Origin: Siphonodentalium dalli
Taxonomy: Eukaryota > Mollusca > Scaphopoda > Gadilida > Siphonodentaliidae
Length of the DNA: 64,000 nucleotides
Assembly: GCA_032622095.1 (NCBI GenBank)
Contig: CP136069.1
Span: 186,363,122-186,427,121 of the forward strand
Reading direction: 5' to 3'
In this document: piece by piece, positions 32,884 to 43,462 of the stretch
Layout: the number at the start of each line of letters is the position of its first letter
Position numbering within the stretch: position 1 is the stretch's first letter
Program-made: the position numbers and the translations under genes
The notes under the pieces: model-generated
Seen by the model: only the letters and a program-made list of their open reading frames with translations
What the model was told of the DNA's origin: nothing
Databases searched by the model: none

Positions 32884-33230
32884 TACCGCTATACTTAAAG
32901 TAATTGACCACCAATAACGTGGTGTCACCCCGTTAATATGGCGGTACTATACCACGGTATCCTCCAATACCGCGGTACTGATACCGCTTGTTAACGCGAA
33001 CAAGTATGTGTGAGTAAATACCTCCCCTAAAAGAGTTCCATGAAAATCACCGCGGTATTCAACAAAATTAATGCGGTGCCCGCTAAAAGACCACGGTATC
33101 ATTATCGCCCAATATCGTAACTCCACGCCATGACCGTCTCGATACCGCTACCGTTTATTACCGGTATCACTGCGGTCATGACCGGGGTATCACCCCGTTT
33201 TTCTGGTCAATTACTTTGAGAATAGCGGTA
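32884..33230. mobile_element. 347-bp MITE, copy 2
   Basis: Near-identical direct copy of 32,130-32,476. Its 3' flank (33,236-33,280) reads GAAATTGGACCCGCCAATTT then CCGGGATCAAAGTAG, which looks like an unoccupied version of the site that copy 1 occupies. Confidence 0.9.
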
Positions 33231-33292
33231 CATGGTCACTCATGAAATTGGACCCGCCAATTTCCGGGATCAAAGTAGACATACAATACATG

Positions 33293-33658
33293 TACCCCGC
33301 TGGACAAAACAAGTATCCATTGGCACCGCAGTGTATTTGCTGTTCGGCTGCGGTGTCAGAGTTTGTAAAGTTCTGCAGTTGAGCACCGCAGCCGAACGGC
33401 AAGTACACTGCGGCCAAACGGCAAGTTCACTACGGCCGAAAGGCAACTACCCTCACGGTCGAATGGCATGTACATGTACACCGTGGTTAGATTTCTGGTT
33501 TGTATTGTCTTTTTTCAGTTTGATGAAAGTACACCGTGGCAAATACACCATGCCGAATGGCAATTACATCACGACCCAACTGTAGTTAGCCGGTGGCGCC
33601 GCGGTGTAGTTGCATTTCAGCCGCGGTGGCAATGCTAACCACACCGCAGTTAAGTGGT
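33293..33658 (+). mobile_element. Truncated MITE related to 31,519-31,897
   Basis: It begins TACCCCGCTGGACAAAAC and follows the full copy closely to AGTTAAGTGG. The right terminal repeat is missing and a purine-rich minisatellite starts instead. Confidence 0.8.
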
Positions 33659-33960
33659 CCCACACACAGACAGAATTTCCGAAAAACAACCGATGAACAA
33701 ATGACCGATGATGAAAAACAACGAAAAAAACACACCGGCTGACGAATGGTGGCAAATGACAGATAAATGACGAGGATGACGATGGCAAATGGCAACAATT
33801 AAACAACAACAAAGTAAAATACCGACTGATGACGAAAAACAAATGGCCAACGACTAACACGATGTCAAACAATCGATGACGAAAAATTACTGATGACGAA
33901 AAACAAACAGCCAAAGATGAACACGATGTCGAATGATCGACGACGAAAAATGTCTTTCAT
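33659..33960. repeat. Purine-rich minisatellite (GATGACGAAAAACAAA-like)
   Basis: Irregular units of 16-50 bp built from GACGAAAAACAAATG, GATGAACACGATGTC and similar words. A related run lies at 34,197-34,350 after the reversed MITE piece, so both may be parts of one element. Confidence 0.75.
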
Positions 33961-34068
33961 GACAAACACATCGACCCAGGCCTGCAGGTTTCAAAATTAT
34001 GTGTAACCTACAGTACATGTATTTTTTTTTCGCCTGGTAATCCTAGTCCAAATCTACGGGATATAATG

Positions 34069-34196
34069 TACCCTGCTGGACAAAACAAGTTTCCACTTGA
34101 CCACGGTGCAGTTAGCATTGCCACTGCGGCCGAAATGCACTACATTGTACACCGCGGCTCCACTGGCTATACATTTGGGCTGCGGTGTACTTGCCA
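34069..34196 (-). mobile_element. Fragment of the same MITE in reverse orientation
   Basis: It begins TACCCTGCTGGACAAAAC and matches the right end of the full copy (31,519-31,897) read backwards. It breaks off into GACGACAAA-rich sequence at about 34,197. Confidence 0.75.
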
Positions 34197-34350
34197 CAAA
34201 AACCACGACTGACGACAAATGAACAAAGGATGAAAACAAACGACCAACAATAAACACGACGACAAAATACCAAGGACGAAAAACGACAGACGACAACCAA
34301 ACACGAATGACGACAAACACACTGACTGTGACACTGATGACCAACGAATG

Positions 34351-35290
34351 ACCACGACAAATTGTCAAATGATGAAAAATTATTAAATGAAATAATAATC
34401 AAAATTTAATTTTTAATTTAAAACAAACAGACTTACCTTTAAAAAAATCTTGGATTTGGAGAAAAATGCCTCCAGGAGCACGCGTTGTGCTGTTGTGTTC
34501 ACAACACCACCAGAATCCTCATCAGATATCAATTCCTTGAACTTAAGTTGAAGTTGAAGATGGTAACTAGGAAACATACTACAATTTTAGTATCACAATT
34601 TACACGTAAGTTGTAACACAGAATTCGTACTTTCATTTTTTTTTATCTTTCTTTGAACTTCGAACTTTTTGGTTGATTGAATGATTCTGGAATCTTGATC
34701 ATTGTTGTCTGTAACAGTTTACAGTGAAGCCTAACTCAGTAACTGTCGATTGTCACGAAATCAAGCGATTAATTAATCTACGTACACTCGTACATTTGTG
34801 AAAATTGTTTGCCATGAAGCGAAGGTGAAGGCCTTATCGGTCTATGGGATATACGGAAGTAATTTCCGATCAAGTAACTGCCGTAAGCCGGATGACACTG
34901 ACAGGACGGTCGCTTGACTGGGGATAATTAATTATTATGCTAATGATATACCAATGATTTTTATCAGATAAAAAGGCTGTAATTAATCCTCAGAAAGAAA
35001 TGAATAGGGTAAACTTGAAAGTCGGGTACATTCTAGAATCTGGGAATGAATTTGATCAGTTGTTGTTGTCTGCATATTCCTCCGTTAAATCGGAGCACCC
35101 TGTAGTTTCTGCTGGATTCTGCGCAATCACCACCCGGAAGTCACGTGTTAAATTCATAAATAAACGTACCCGGTACTTTCTCTCATGGTATATAGAAATA
35201 TATAAAAATTATATAAAAATTATATTATATAAAAATTATATGACGTAATAATTCACATGCATTTAGGTAAAAAGCACCCTTGGTGGTTGC
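34351..35290. other. No recognisable gene
   Basis: AT-rich, with a short AAAATTATATA repeat near 35,205-35,240. It ends exactly where the Polinton arm resumes. Confidence 0.4.
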
Positions 35291-35381
35291 TATTAGTCAG
35301 TTCCTTCATATTGGGTTTAAAACCCACATTACCAGATATGACGAAGTTTGTATAACGTACCATTTTGGTTAAGTAATACAT
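35291..35381 (-). pseudogene. First 30 codons of the TBP-like gene, second arm
   Basis: Inverse of about 23,096-23,186. The frame opens normally but is cut at 35,291 by the 10.6-kb insert. The remainder lies at 24,407-24,694, so this gene copy is split. Confidence 0.9.
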
Positions 35382-35401
35382 CTTTCAAAAGTTTATCCAT
35401 C

Positions 35402-35659
35402 TTATACTCGTACTGGGGTGGGTTTACTTCCTATTGAAGGGGTGGGCAGTGCGATACCAATACCAGAACTCAATAGAGAAACCCATAATGTTTTAGGTTC
35501 TTTATCCAATGATAAATTAATTATGGCCGTGATGATTATGATATAGAGTATTAACATCTGGCAAAAATAGACCATTTCGGTGCGAGGAATCTTCTGGCCT
35601 AACCAATCCCACTTTTCCGATATGCGTTCTGGATCCATTTTTATGCGTTCTGGATCCAT
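35402..35659 (-). CDS. Small Polinton membrane protein, second arm
   Basis: Inverse copy of 22,818-23,075 with the same two hydrophobic spans. It differs at residue 5 (Arg instead of Ser), which makes its two MDPE- half repeats more alike. The frame is open. It lies in a decaying arm, so expression is uncertain. Confidence 0.75.
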   Translation of the reverse strand: MDPERIKMDPERISEKWDWLGQKIPRTEMVYFCQMLILYIIIITAIINLSLDKEPKTLWVSLLSSGIGIALPTPSIGSKPTPVRV

Positions 35660-35692
35660 TTTTTTTTCAAAATCTTTACATCTTAGGTATCC

Positions 35693-36310
35693 TTATAACA
35701 TGAAAATCCTAGTCATAGCAGTTATATTTTGTCTGCAAACTGGACATTTCTCTAAACCAATCGCACACATATCACACGCACAGACGTGTGAACACGGAAG
35801 AAAACATATATTTTTAGCCCCTTCCAAACATATAATACATTGGTCAATAGGTGTAATTTCGTGCGTAGAAACATCCATTGATGTAATAGGAATAGCTGCG
35901 TCCGGAGTATCCTGTCTGTCATTTTCCTCATAATGCAGTAGCCTGTCTATTTCACTCTCACTCAACCCCTCTGTAAAACTCATAGCCTCGGGTTGGTCTC
36001 CCTTGACAAAATCAAAGAATCGTATCAGACTGCATCGGGGATAATGCTTCCTATGTTCTTCCAAAGGGCTCTCCCCAATCTCCCATTTGAATAAACCCCC
36101 TCCACATTGAAAAAATTTGACCCTGTCTTCATAACCTATATAATATAACCCCACTTCCGCCATTTTTTCTGCAGGTATCACACCATTCCAACCCTCATAC
36201 GTTAGTAATCTCGAACTTTTAGCAGCCATATCTGGTTGCCTAGGTATAGCTTTTGAAAATATTCCATAATATGTAGTCCAGCACAAATCAGAAAATGGTG
36301 GGATATCCAT
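35693..36310 (-). CDS. IAP-like BIR-RING protein, second arm, BIR zinc ligand lost
   Basis: An intact 205-codon frame, inverse of 22,167-22,784. Two substitutions stand out: residue 53 Ala to Val, and residue 66 Cys to Phe, where the first BIR zinc ligand becomes Phe (KFFQCGGG). A BIR fold without that cysteine should not hold zinc. All eight RING ligands remain, so a RING-only activity is conceivable. It is preceded by an A-rich leader as in the other arm. Confidence 0.88.
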   Translation of the reverse strand: MDIPPFSDLCWTTYYGIFSKAIPRQPDMAAKSSRLLTYEGWNGVIPAEKMAEVGLYYIGYEDRVKFFQCGGGLFKWEIGESPLEEHRKHYPRCSLIRFFDFVKGDQPEAMSFTEGLSESEIDRLLHYEENDRQDTPDAAIPITSMDVSTHEITPIDQCIICLEGAKNICFLPCSHVCACDMCAIGLEKCPVCRQNITAMTRIFML

Positions 36311-36681
36311 GTTTTTTTTTTAATAACATGAAGTAAAAATCTTCCTTATAGAATTGACAATATTTTTAGTACGTATTTGACGACTATCAAAAAAGGCTAT
36401 TTCACTGCAGCACTATTGGTCAAATCACGTTTTTACAGAGTGCGAAATATATACTAAAATGCACTTAAAACTTTTCTCAAATACATCATTTATAAAACGT
36501 CTATTAGAGGTTTATGAAACGTCCATTTCCACCAATGAACCGGATGCCAAATGACACATATTTTTATACCCCATTGCATCATTTTTTTTTTAAAACGATT
36601 ATTAGAACTTTTTAAATGGTTCAACTAATGACGGTATTTTTGTGTTGCAATAAATACAAAATCATTTCAATTCATATAATT

Positions 36682-36939
36682 TTATTTCGTAAGCCATTTA
36701 GATGTTAATACATTCTTCCTAAGTCCAGGTGGAATTCCTTTATTCCTATTTTGTCCATTTATTTTGGCAGGTACTGTATTTTCCACTGGTATTTTAGGTA
36801 TATGAGTCTGCTCTGGCGCCCTTTCTTTGGCAGTTTCCCCGTTATCATTGATGATAGATGGTGACACTTCTGGGCAATTTCTGATCAAATGTTCATATTT
36901 TTCATATGGTATTAAGATATTTTTACCAAACACAGCCAT
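36682..36939 (-). CDS. Small Polinton protein Y, second arm
   Basis: The encoded 85-residue product is identical to that of 21,538-21,795. The open frame is kept although its neighbours on both sides are damaged, which fits a recent duplication rather than selection. Confidence 0.75.
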   Translation of the reverse strand: MAVFGKNILIPYEKYEHLIRNCPEVSPSIINDNGETAKERAPEQTHIPKIPVENTVPAKINGQNRNKGIPPGLRKNVLTSKWLTK

Positions 36940-36940
36940 A

Positions 36941-37249
36941 TTATATATCTCTCAGAGGAATGAGTCTTAGTAAACTTTTGACTGCTTCTGGATTTCTTTT
37001 AAGAACTGACTTCTTTCTTCGTACTCCTAGCTTATGATCCGCTAATTGTCTATATATACTCTTATAGGGAACTATTGTGTCCAAAGAAATAGTTAGTACA
37101 CCTCGTATAACATTGATGGCTATTTCAGCTATAGCTCTAACTTGATCATATGATGAAGAATAAATGAGCGCCTTTAGTTGACTTTTAGAATCGGTTGATG
37201 CAAGCAGATACAAAAAATCCAAATTGTCTTTCACTAATTGACTAGCCAT
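36941..37249 (-). CDS. Small basic Polinton protein X, second arm
   Basis: The encoded 102-residue product is identical to that of 21,228-21,536, with the same tight spacing to its neighbours. Confidence 0.78.
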   Translation of the reverse strand: MASQLVKDNLDFLYLLASTDSKSQLKALIYSSSYDQVRAIAEIAINVIRGVLTISLDTIVPYKSIYRQLADHKLGVRRKKSVLKRNPEAVKSLLRLIPLRDI

Positions 37250-37256
37250 TATCCCC

Positions 37257-37908
37257 TTATAAAGTTTTGTATATAATAGGATATTCCCCCGGAAATATAT
37301 CGGTTCTCACACGGAATTCCTCATCAGCATTCGTGGTCAAGTCTACCACCAGATAACCAAATCTTTTTGAGATAACCGTATCCATATAGACATCAGGGAG
37401 AAATCGTGTTTTCCCGGGAAATAATTGCTGGCCCAAATATCGTATTTGGGCTAAATCTCTTGGACTTTTTAACAGAACCAGATAGGAGGCATTGAGAGCT
37501 ATGGTCCTAGCTGAGGAATCACGTTGAAAAGAATTTTGTAGTATTATTATTACTGACAATTTTTTATGGTGACATGTTTGGGTGAATGCACACTCTATAT
37601 CAGAATTGTTTAATACTTTATGCCCCAAATCATCTAGAATTATGAGCGCGGGCTGACCATCAGCAAATTTTTCTAAAAGTTCTGTACTAGGCATCCCTTC
37701 GTGGAAAGTAATATTCGGAATTGTTTTTTTTCATTTCATCGTATAATACTTGATATGCACCAAAACAGTATAGAATTTTGCGCGGTGGGTCTCTTTCAAT
37801 TATTGCTTGTATATTCCTCAGAAATTTAAATACCCACTGTGTTTTGCCGGATTTGGTAGCCCCAGAAATAATATAACTCGAATTCGCCTCAAATTGAATA
37901 AGCGCCAT
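37257..37908 (-). pseudogene. Packaging ATPase, second arm, frameshifted
   Basis: Inverse copy of 20,570-21,220. The A run after codon 59 has 8 bases here against 7 in the intact copy, which shifts the frame after DEMKK. Walker A (frame 37,687-37,908) and Walker B with the sensor (frame 37,257-37,694) are thus on separate frames. There is also Gly130 to Asp next to the sensor motif. A homopolymer error in the assembly is an alternative explanation for the shift. Confidence 0.92.
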
Positions 37909-38112
37909 TGTTAATATTCACATCAAAACTATTTTGTTCCCTTATTACTTATCAATCGATAACACACCCCCCATCGCTGTGTATAGCGACACCTCTGATG
38001 TCACATAGCTCTATAGATATGATAAACACGACTGTGATGCGCTGCGACACACAGTAATTATAATTAATTTGTTTACATTTGACCTCGAATTAAATTAGCG
38101 CACCTGCGCTTA

Positions 38113-38367
38113 GAGCGAAGATAATTGCATAAAAACCATTAGAACAGACCATATTCGACCTTGGTGTGTACACCTGCCGCTACTGGGGAACAATCAACCG
38201 CAGTTAACAGTAGATAATTGCATAAAAACCATTAGAACAGACCATATTCGACCTTGGTGTGTACAACTGCCGCTACTGGGGAACAATCAACCTCAGTTAA
38301 CAATAGATACTTGCATAAACCATTAGAAAAAGCCATATTGGCGTTTACACCTGTGGCTACTGGGGGA
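38113..38367. repeat. Minisatellite in the right Polinton arm
   Basis: Mirror of 20,107-20,360, with the same three units in reverse order. Equal copy number in both arms fits a single recent copying event. Confidence 0.88.
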
Positions 38368-39258
38368 CAAAAATTTCCCTATCTGGCTACTTCAATTTTT
38401 TTTGCTCTTGACATCGGAAACAGACAGACTTAGGTGAAATTAAATAATTGCTTGATCCAGATTATTATATCTGTGAAATCATTACTGGATAGATTATACA
38501 TGGAGGTCAATAGGATTTTGACACAATGGATGTACAGTATTGCCCTAAATAATCGACTTAACCACAGGAGAATTATGGGTAACTTTTCAGTCGGCAATAT
38601 GACTTGTTGCCATTCAACGGAAAGCTCTCGTTTTCTTTTTCTTTTTTCGCACCGAAGTGAGACACATTCTCTTTTATTTTTACCACATCAGAGCTATATT
38701 GACAACGAATGCTCCATATTATTCCATTCATGTCTTTGGTTAATTTGTTAGTGGTTGCTTTCGAATACAGTAGTGAGGACCTTGACTCATAATCCACACT
38801 GCGTGGACAAACTAATGTTTACGATTCGCGCGCCTCAGATGCACCAGGGAAAAATTGTGGCGGGATTATTAACAAGGCGTCGGCACGTGGTCCACACACC
38901 TGCACACTTCCATTGTTTCAGGATAGCGTGGTCCAAACGATTCCATTGTTCTCGAAAGGTCCAAACACCTGCACGAGGCTTGCTGACAATTATGGTGGCC
39001 ATTGTTGGGTCGAATAAGGAGGAGTTTCGACACCCTATCATATAATTAAAGCGACTTTAATTAAAACCTATCAAATAATTAAGAACGAAAAGGAGGGGCT
39101 TCATTAATTCATTCTACCTATCATATAAGTGAGAAGGAAAAGGAGGGGCTTTCATACAATAAGGACCCATCATAAACCCCTACCATTGGCCCTCAATAGG
39201 ATGAAACAAAGGGGGCAAAAATCGATAGAATTGCCCGGATAGTGGCCCGATTACTACT

Positions 39259-39264
39259 AATATT
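39259..39264. other. Target site duplication AATATT (right)
   Basis: Follows the terminus ...CCGATTACTACT and matches 19,209-19,214. Beyond it the flanks no longer match apart from two bases. Confidence 0.8.
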
Positions 39265-39902
39265 ATCAAATATTTCAAATAGTAGGATATGTCTGTCTTG
39301 TGCGCGAAGCGCACATATGGTCCATCCGACGCTGAATAAAGGCTCCCGAATGGAGCCTGTTTCAGCTGGTAACCAAATATGCGGATATTCTCTGTATGAG
39401 GGTATCACCCCCCCCCCTTTTCGGTAGGCGGGAATCAAGATGTTTTGACGCCGTACGCGGGATTCATACCCCCGAATTAACTGGTGTTCGGGTTCAAGCA
39501 AAACATCTTGGACGCAGGTTTTGATGGCGCAAAGTAATATTTTGTGTTAGTTATCTGTATGAATGAGTGGGTAGAATAGCTTCTTGGGCACATTCGACCC
39601 CCATGCCATCATTAATCATTTAACATTAATCGTATCATTACGGCCTCATAACGCGACCGGCATCATAGTGTGTCTATGTAACTTCTGCTTGTATTCGTCT
39701 GATATTAAAACAGTCAATTTGTATGTCATTTATCGCATATTATTTCTTAATATGTATTCAGGATTCACCCCCCAAAATTAACTGGTATTCAGGGTTCAGG
39801 GAGAGGGGGGATACCCTCCTATATGCAAAGGGATTATACGGAATTTAGAAGCGAATAGGTAATATAACTAAAATACAAAACAGTTAATATACAAACTCAC
39901 CT

Positions 39903-40296
39903 TCGGTAACTTGACATATCGTACAACCCCAACATCATGGGCGCTTCTGATAGGCACGTTGTCGAAACTTTCCCTGCTCTGTTGTTTTACCAACGTACAC
40001 TCGTTCATTGTCTTGTCAAAAACTACAGCGCCACAATCCATCCCAGGGAGACAGCGTGAGATGCAGTCTAACATCCGAATACCGCTCACGACTCGTAGGA
40101 TGATATTTGTGAAGTCGATGTCTGATTTTTTAACATAAACTGGTTTATTATAGATATAGTTCACACCACGTGACTCTCCAATGCACTGTTGGTTGATGAC
40201 ACCAGACGAATGAACTGATTCCAGAGTGGCGACGAGAATGGCGATTGAGATCAGTGTAAAGTTTATCATGAAGGTTGCCATCACCGTTATCCACAA
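39903..40296 (-). CDS. First exon of a secreted PAN/apple-domain protein
   Basis: The minus strand opens at ATG 40,296 (a second ATG at 40,278 is also possible). The N-terminus MATFMINFTLISIAILVATL is a good signal peptide. A PAN/apple-like domain follows, with cysteines spaced as in LDCISRCLPGMDCGAVVFD, then ECTLVKQ. The coding part ends LPK at AAG|GTGAGT, a consensus splice donor in phase 0, at 39,903. PAN domains bind carbohydrate or protein. Phase 0 and the nearby FReD pieces suggest a PAN-FReD lectin gene. The following exons are not found; the Polinton lies just downstream. Confidence 0.8.
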
Positions 40297-40335
40297 AAAA
40301 AAACTGTCACCGAGTAGAACTGCAATACGAGAGTG

Positions 40336-40343
40336 TTTATATA
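40336..40343 (-). promoter_or_regulatory. TATA box of the PAN-domain gene
   Basis: TATATAAA on the minus strand, 40 bp upstream of the first ATG. The implied start site about 25-30 bp downstream leaves a very short 5' UTR. Confidence 0.6.
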
Positions 40344-40711
40344 CTGCAGTGTACCGATCGACTTATCAGTATCAATGTGAGTATGCTGTGCTGTGTTCAA
40401 AAACAAGCCGCCGATATCCACAGGTTCTCGCGAGCACAGCAACGTAGTATTCGATCCACACAACGCAACAAGAGTTTTAAAATCAATCGGTGCAAGAACA
40501 ATCAGAATGGACCAATCCGTAAGTGCCACATTTTAGGCTACGTACATGGTTGCTGTTACTAAGCACCACAATCCATCTCAATCTCGCTACATTTTCAATA
40601 CTAAAATGATTTCCGATGAGAACCGGCCATGTGTTTCAAATTCGCATTTAAATGTGCTTTAAAACGCAATGCAACACGATAATATCGCCTTTTCTGAGAT
40701 TCGTGACCTTA

Positions 40712-41398
40712 AACACCTAAAAAAAAAGAGCCCCCCCCCCCCTAATATATTCTGTAATATTTTATGAGATATTGGATGGGTTTTGACGAAACTTTAAACA
40801 AATGTTTAGTGGTATCTAACAAGTTGCAAACACTAACGTAGAGTGGACAAACACTCCATTGTTCCATTGTTCACACAAGTTGTTACTGGCTGTAAATGCA
40901 TGTGGTCTAAAAGTGACACTGTGAGTCCACGATAACATCACCTTTGGGACACAATGTTTCTGCCGCATGTCCAGGCCATTCAGCCTAACCACATTCCTTT
41001 GGAATGACACATTGAAGTTTCATGATGTGAGCAACACAGAGCATTGGAATCAGTCTCTTAAAATTTGAAGCCATGTTTCAGTAAACCATATTTTCCACCA
41101 TGTAGACCATTGAGGTACCAACAGATAAGGATCTTCCAAGCCTGTGCGTGAAGTGGGGACCAAGGCACAGCTGAATGTCTGTGATCACTCTACCTGTGTT
41201 TTTGCAACTTTCGAAAAGTGCCCCTCTTCCATTCAATTTATGCTCACTCAGCCATATCTCACCTCACAGCACAGTAATTAGCACATGTGATGTCTTTGGT
41301 ACCACAAATCATTTAAGGAAAGTTTCATCAAAATCCATCCAATATCTCATAAAATATTACCGAATATATTAGGGGGGACTTTCTTTTATTGAGGTGTT
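40712..41398. mobile_element. TA-flanked MITE with about 110-bp terminal inverted repeats
   Basis: It begins AACACCT and ends AGGTGTT with TA on each side (40,710-40,711; 41,399-41,400). The inverted arms share CCCCCCTAATATATTC, GTAATATTTTATGAGATATT, GGATGG and GAAACTTT. A TA target and long TIRs suggest the Tc1/mariner group. There is no transposase frame. Confidence 0.82.
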
Positions 41399-41400
41399 TA

Positions 41401-42577
41401 TAATGTGTATAAATACATGTAACTGACGGCTTCGCGGCGCTTGACTCCATAGCTGTTCATGTCGCTTGACCGAATGTCTGATTGGTTACCTCATTATCAC
41501 CATCAGCACCGTTCTGATTGGCCTTTCTCTTTCTCCGCAACCGATGTATTGCTAGCCGACATATGAAATGTTCTATGTAAAATTTAGGAACCACTGGAAA
41601 CAAAACATCACTTTTAATTGAACTGGCTCAAATAACATCACAAGTGCTTTAATATGTAATAGTAATTTTAGCACAATGCTATACGAAACTCGGAATTATA
41701 TGTGGGCAGCCTGCTCTCGTCAATATAAGCACATAACGGTTTATTTTAAAAAGCATTATAAGCTCATTTTGATTTTAATTAACGTCAATATACGCTATAT
41801 ATGGACCTATGACACGGTTTTCTAAAAAAAAATCCAATATGGGCATATTTCCATACGAAATAAGCCCATTAATCTACCTTTTTCATCGACACGACTTGTA
41901 TATGCATCCAGCCAGAGTTTATCTGTTGTCAATCCTTTATATTGGAGTGACGTATCGCGATTTGAAAAATGTAAAGCCATGAAACTATGCATATACAATT
42001 TAGTACAATAATCCTAAATATGAAATCTATCATACCAAATTATATGGTGTATGGCGAGTTGGGAAGCATCCAAACAACATAGAAATAAAATGTTGAGCTA
42101 TGTCGTATTGGTCACGTTTGATATACAGCGATGGGTCAGAATTAAATAAGTAAGTTTACAACATATCTCGCCTCATGAATAATGACCCATCTTACTAGTA
42201 TTCAGATATTGAAGTTCATTCGAGCAACAATGCAAGAAGTTGCCTTAGATTATAAGTGGCTACACCAACAACCATTGTAACATGTTATATCAGATCAATG
42301 AAACAGAAACTTATAGATATGTTTTTCCAAGGATGGAGCAGCCCACTGACATCAAATAGGGGCTCATTCTGCGCAACAATTAAGTTTTTTCCAGAACTGA
42401 GCTATTACCGTATAAATATTAATTATATGTATTTTGTATAGACCCGTGTATATGTGCTTCATTTGCTGCATGCATTAATATTTGCACAGTTTTCTGTAAT
42501 AAATAAATTATTGATTGATATAAGTCCATATGATCTAGTCTTCATCTCCCGTCCGTTCTAAGAAACCACATGTTCCT
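41401..42577. other. No recognisable gene
   Basis: AT-rich with short frames only. The part 41,700-41,880 has wording (AAGCCCAT, ATATGGxCCTAT) similar to 61,600-61,870, perhaps an old dispersed repeat. Confidence 0.4.
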
Positions 42578-42916
42578 CTTGATTGTCATTCCCGTTTTTG
42601 TAAAGATATTCAGTTAAGCAGTACCATGTAATCCCGTAACCACCAAGTCCACTGTATGTCACGGGAGCGGGTCTGTATATGTAGTACCACCAGCCAACAC
42701 CATATTTTCTGCAGGCAGCACCATTCCACATGCCGAATGTGCCTATTTTCTCCCCGTTATGAGCCGTGGTGAGACTGTCGCATGCGGGCCCAGTGTGGCC
42801 GGGTACGGTTAGTAATCTCGGGAGTCAGGCATACTAAAACTCGAGTAGGACCTTCCGAATGTCTTCATTGTAATTTTCAGTGACGTGTCAGTTTTCGTCA
42901 GATGGTGGAGATTGTG
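42578..42916 (-). pseudogene. Decayed fibrinogen-related domain (FReD) exon
   Basis: The minus strand matches the C-terminal half of the FReD exon at 57,222-57,847: HLTKTDTSLKITMKTFG, a SYSSFS-xPDSRDY block, GHTGPACDSL, HNGEKIGTFGMW, GWWYYIYRPAP, YSG and ITWYCL. A small deletion after SRDY shifts the frame, and the first half with the acceptor is absent beyond about 42,916. It is a dead paralogue. Confidence 0.88.
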
Positions 42917-43462
42917 GGACATTGTGTGTGTCCTCGGAAGAATATTGATTCAAAATGCCTAAAATGATGAAATATGTCACGTGACTTCATTCGCCGAAGT
43001 CCTCAGATGTCGCCTAAATTGGATACCGTGTGTCGACGATACACATTTTACGGATATTTTAACACAGAACGTATGCACTCACAGAGCCATGCCCGCTTGA
43101 CTGGGCTCCGGCCTATCTCACCACACAATGTTCTCCAACGCGTTAGGAAGAAAAGCGTCCGATGGCCAGTCTACATGCACGCTAAATGTCAGGAAACTAG
43201 GGTGACTTTGATCCACTTTTGGAATACTTCCGGGGTCTTCCTTTAAATTGGCTAAATAAAATTATTTAATATATATATCTTTCCAATACTGGAAATAGTG
43301 TTAGTTTTAGTGTTAGTGTTAGTTTACTGTCGATTGAAATAAAATTATCGTTCTTGAGTTCATGTAAAATGGCGCCAATTCACCTTTTCAACAAATACAG
43401 TATTATCTATTGACTAGTGTGCTATCTTCAATTTGATAGCTAAACCAGAAAAATCCCTTATT

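Larger units (their letters stand above)
24695..35290. other. 10.6-kb insert splitting the second Polinton arm
   Basis: The arm sequence stops after ...ATTTA at 24,694 and resumes with TATTAG at 35,291; the two bases TA are present at both edges, as in a TA target duplication or microhomology. A 12-bp inverted pair GCAACCACCAAG lies 26 bp inside the left edge and exactly at the right edge. The insert holds a foldback, satellites and several MITEs, with no gene. Whether it is one giant non-autonomous element or the result of a rearrangement is open. Confidence 0.75.
19215..39258. mobile_element. Polinton/Maverick (adintovirus-like) element in palindromic, snap-back form
   Basis: Between AATATT duplications lies an element starting AGTAGTAATC and ending GATTACTACT. 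The left arm 19,215-23,473 recurs inverted as 35,291-39,258 plus 24,407-24,694; the two right-arm pieces join at the exact base where a 10.6-kb insert (24,695-35,290) breaks them. The hinge 23,474-24,406 is unique. A Polinton-type packaging ATPase and a retroviral-like integrase identify the class. PolB, capsid and protease genes are missing. The parental element presumably carried them beyond the integrase. The arms differ by only a few substitutions and indels, so the duplication is young. I infer a copy-back defective genome that integrated as one unit. Confidence 0.85.

Noticed and set aside
31424-34402. Overlapping frames rich in Cys, His and Val on both strands
   Set aside because: They follow MITE and purine-rich minisatellite sequence in every frame; codon use shows no coding signal.
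19215-39258. Assembly artefact as the source of the giant inverted repeat
   Set aside because: The arms differ by substitutions and indels, one arm is split by a long insert, and the outer flanks differ beyond matching 6-bp duplications. A haplotype mis-join cannot be fully excluded without reads.
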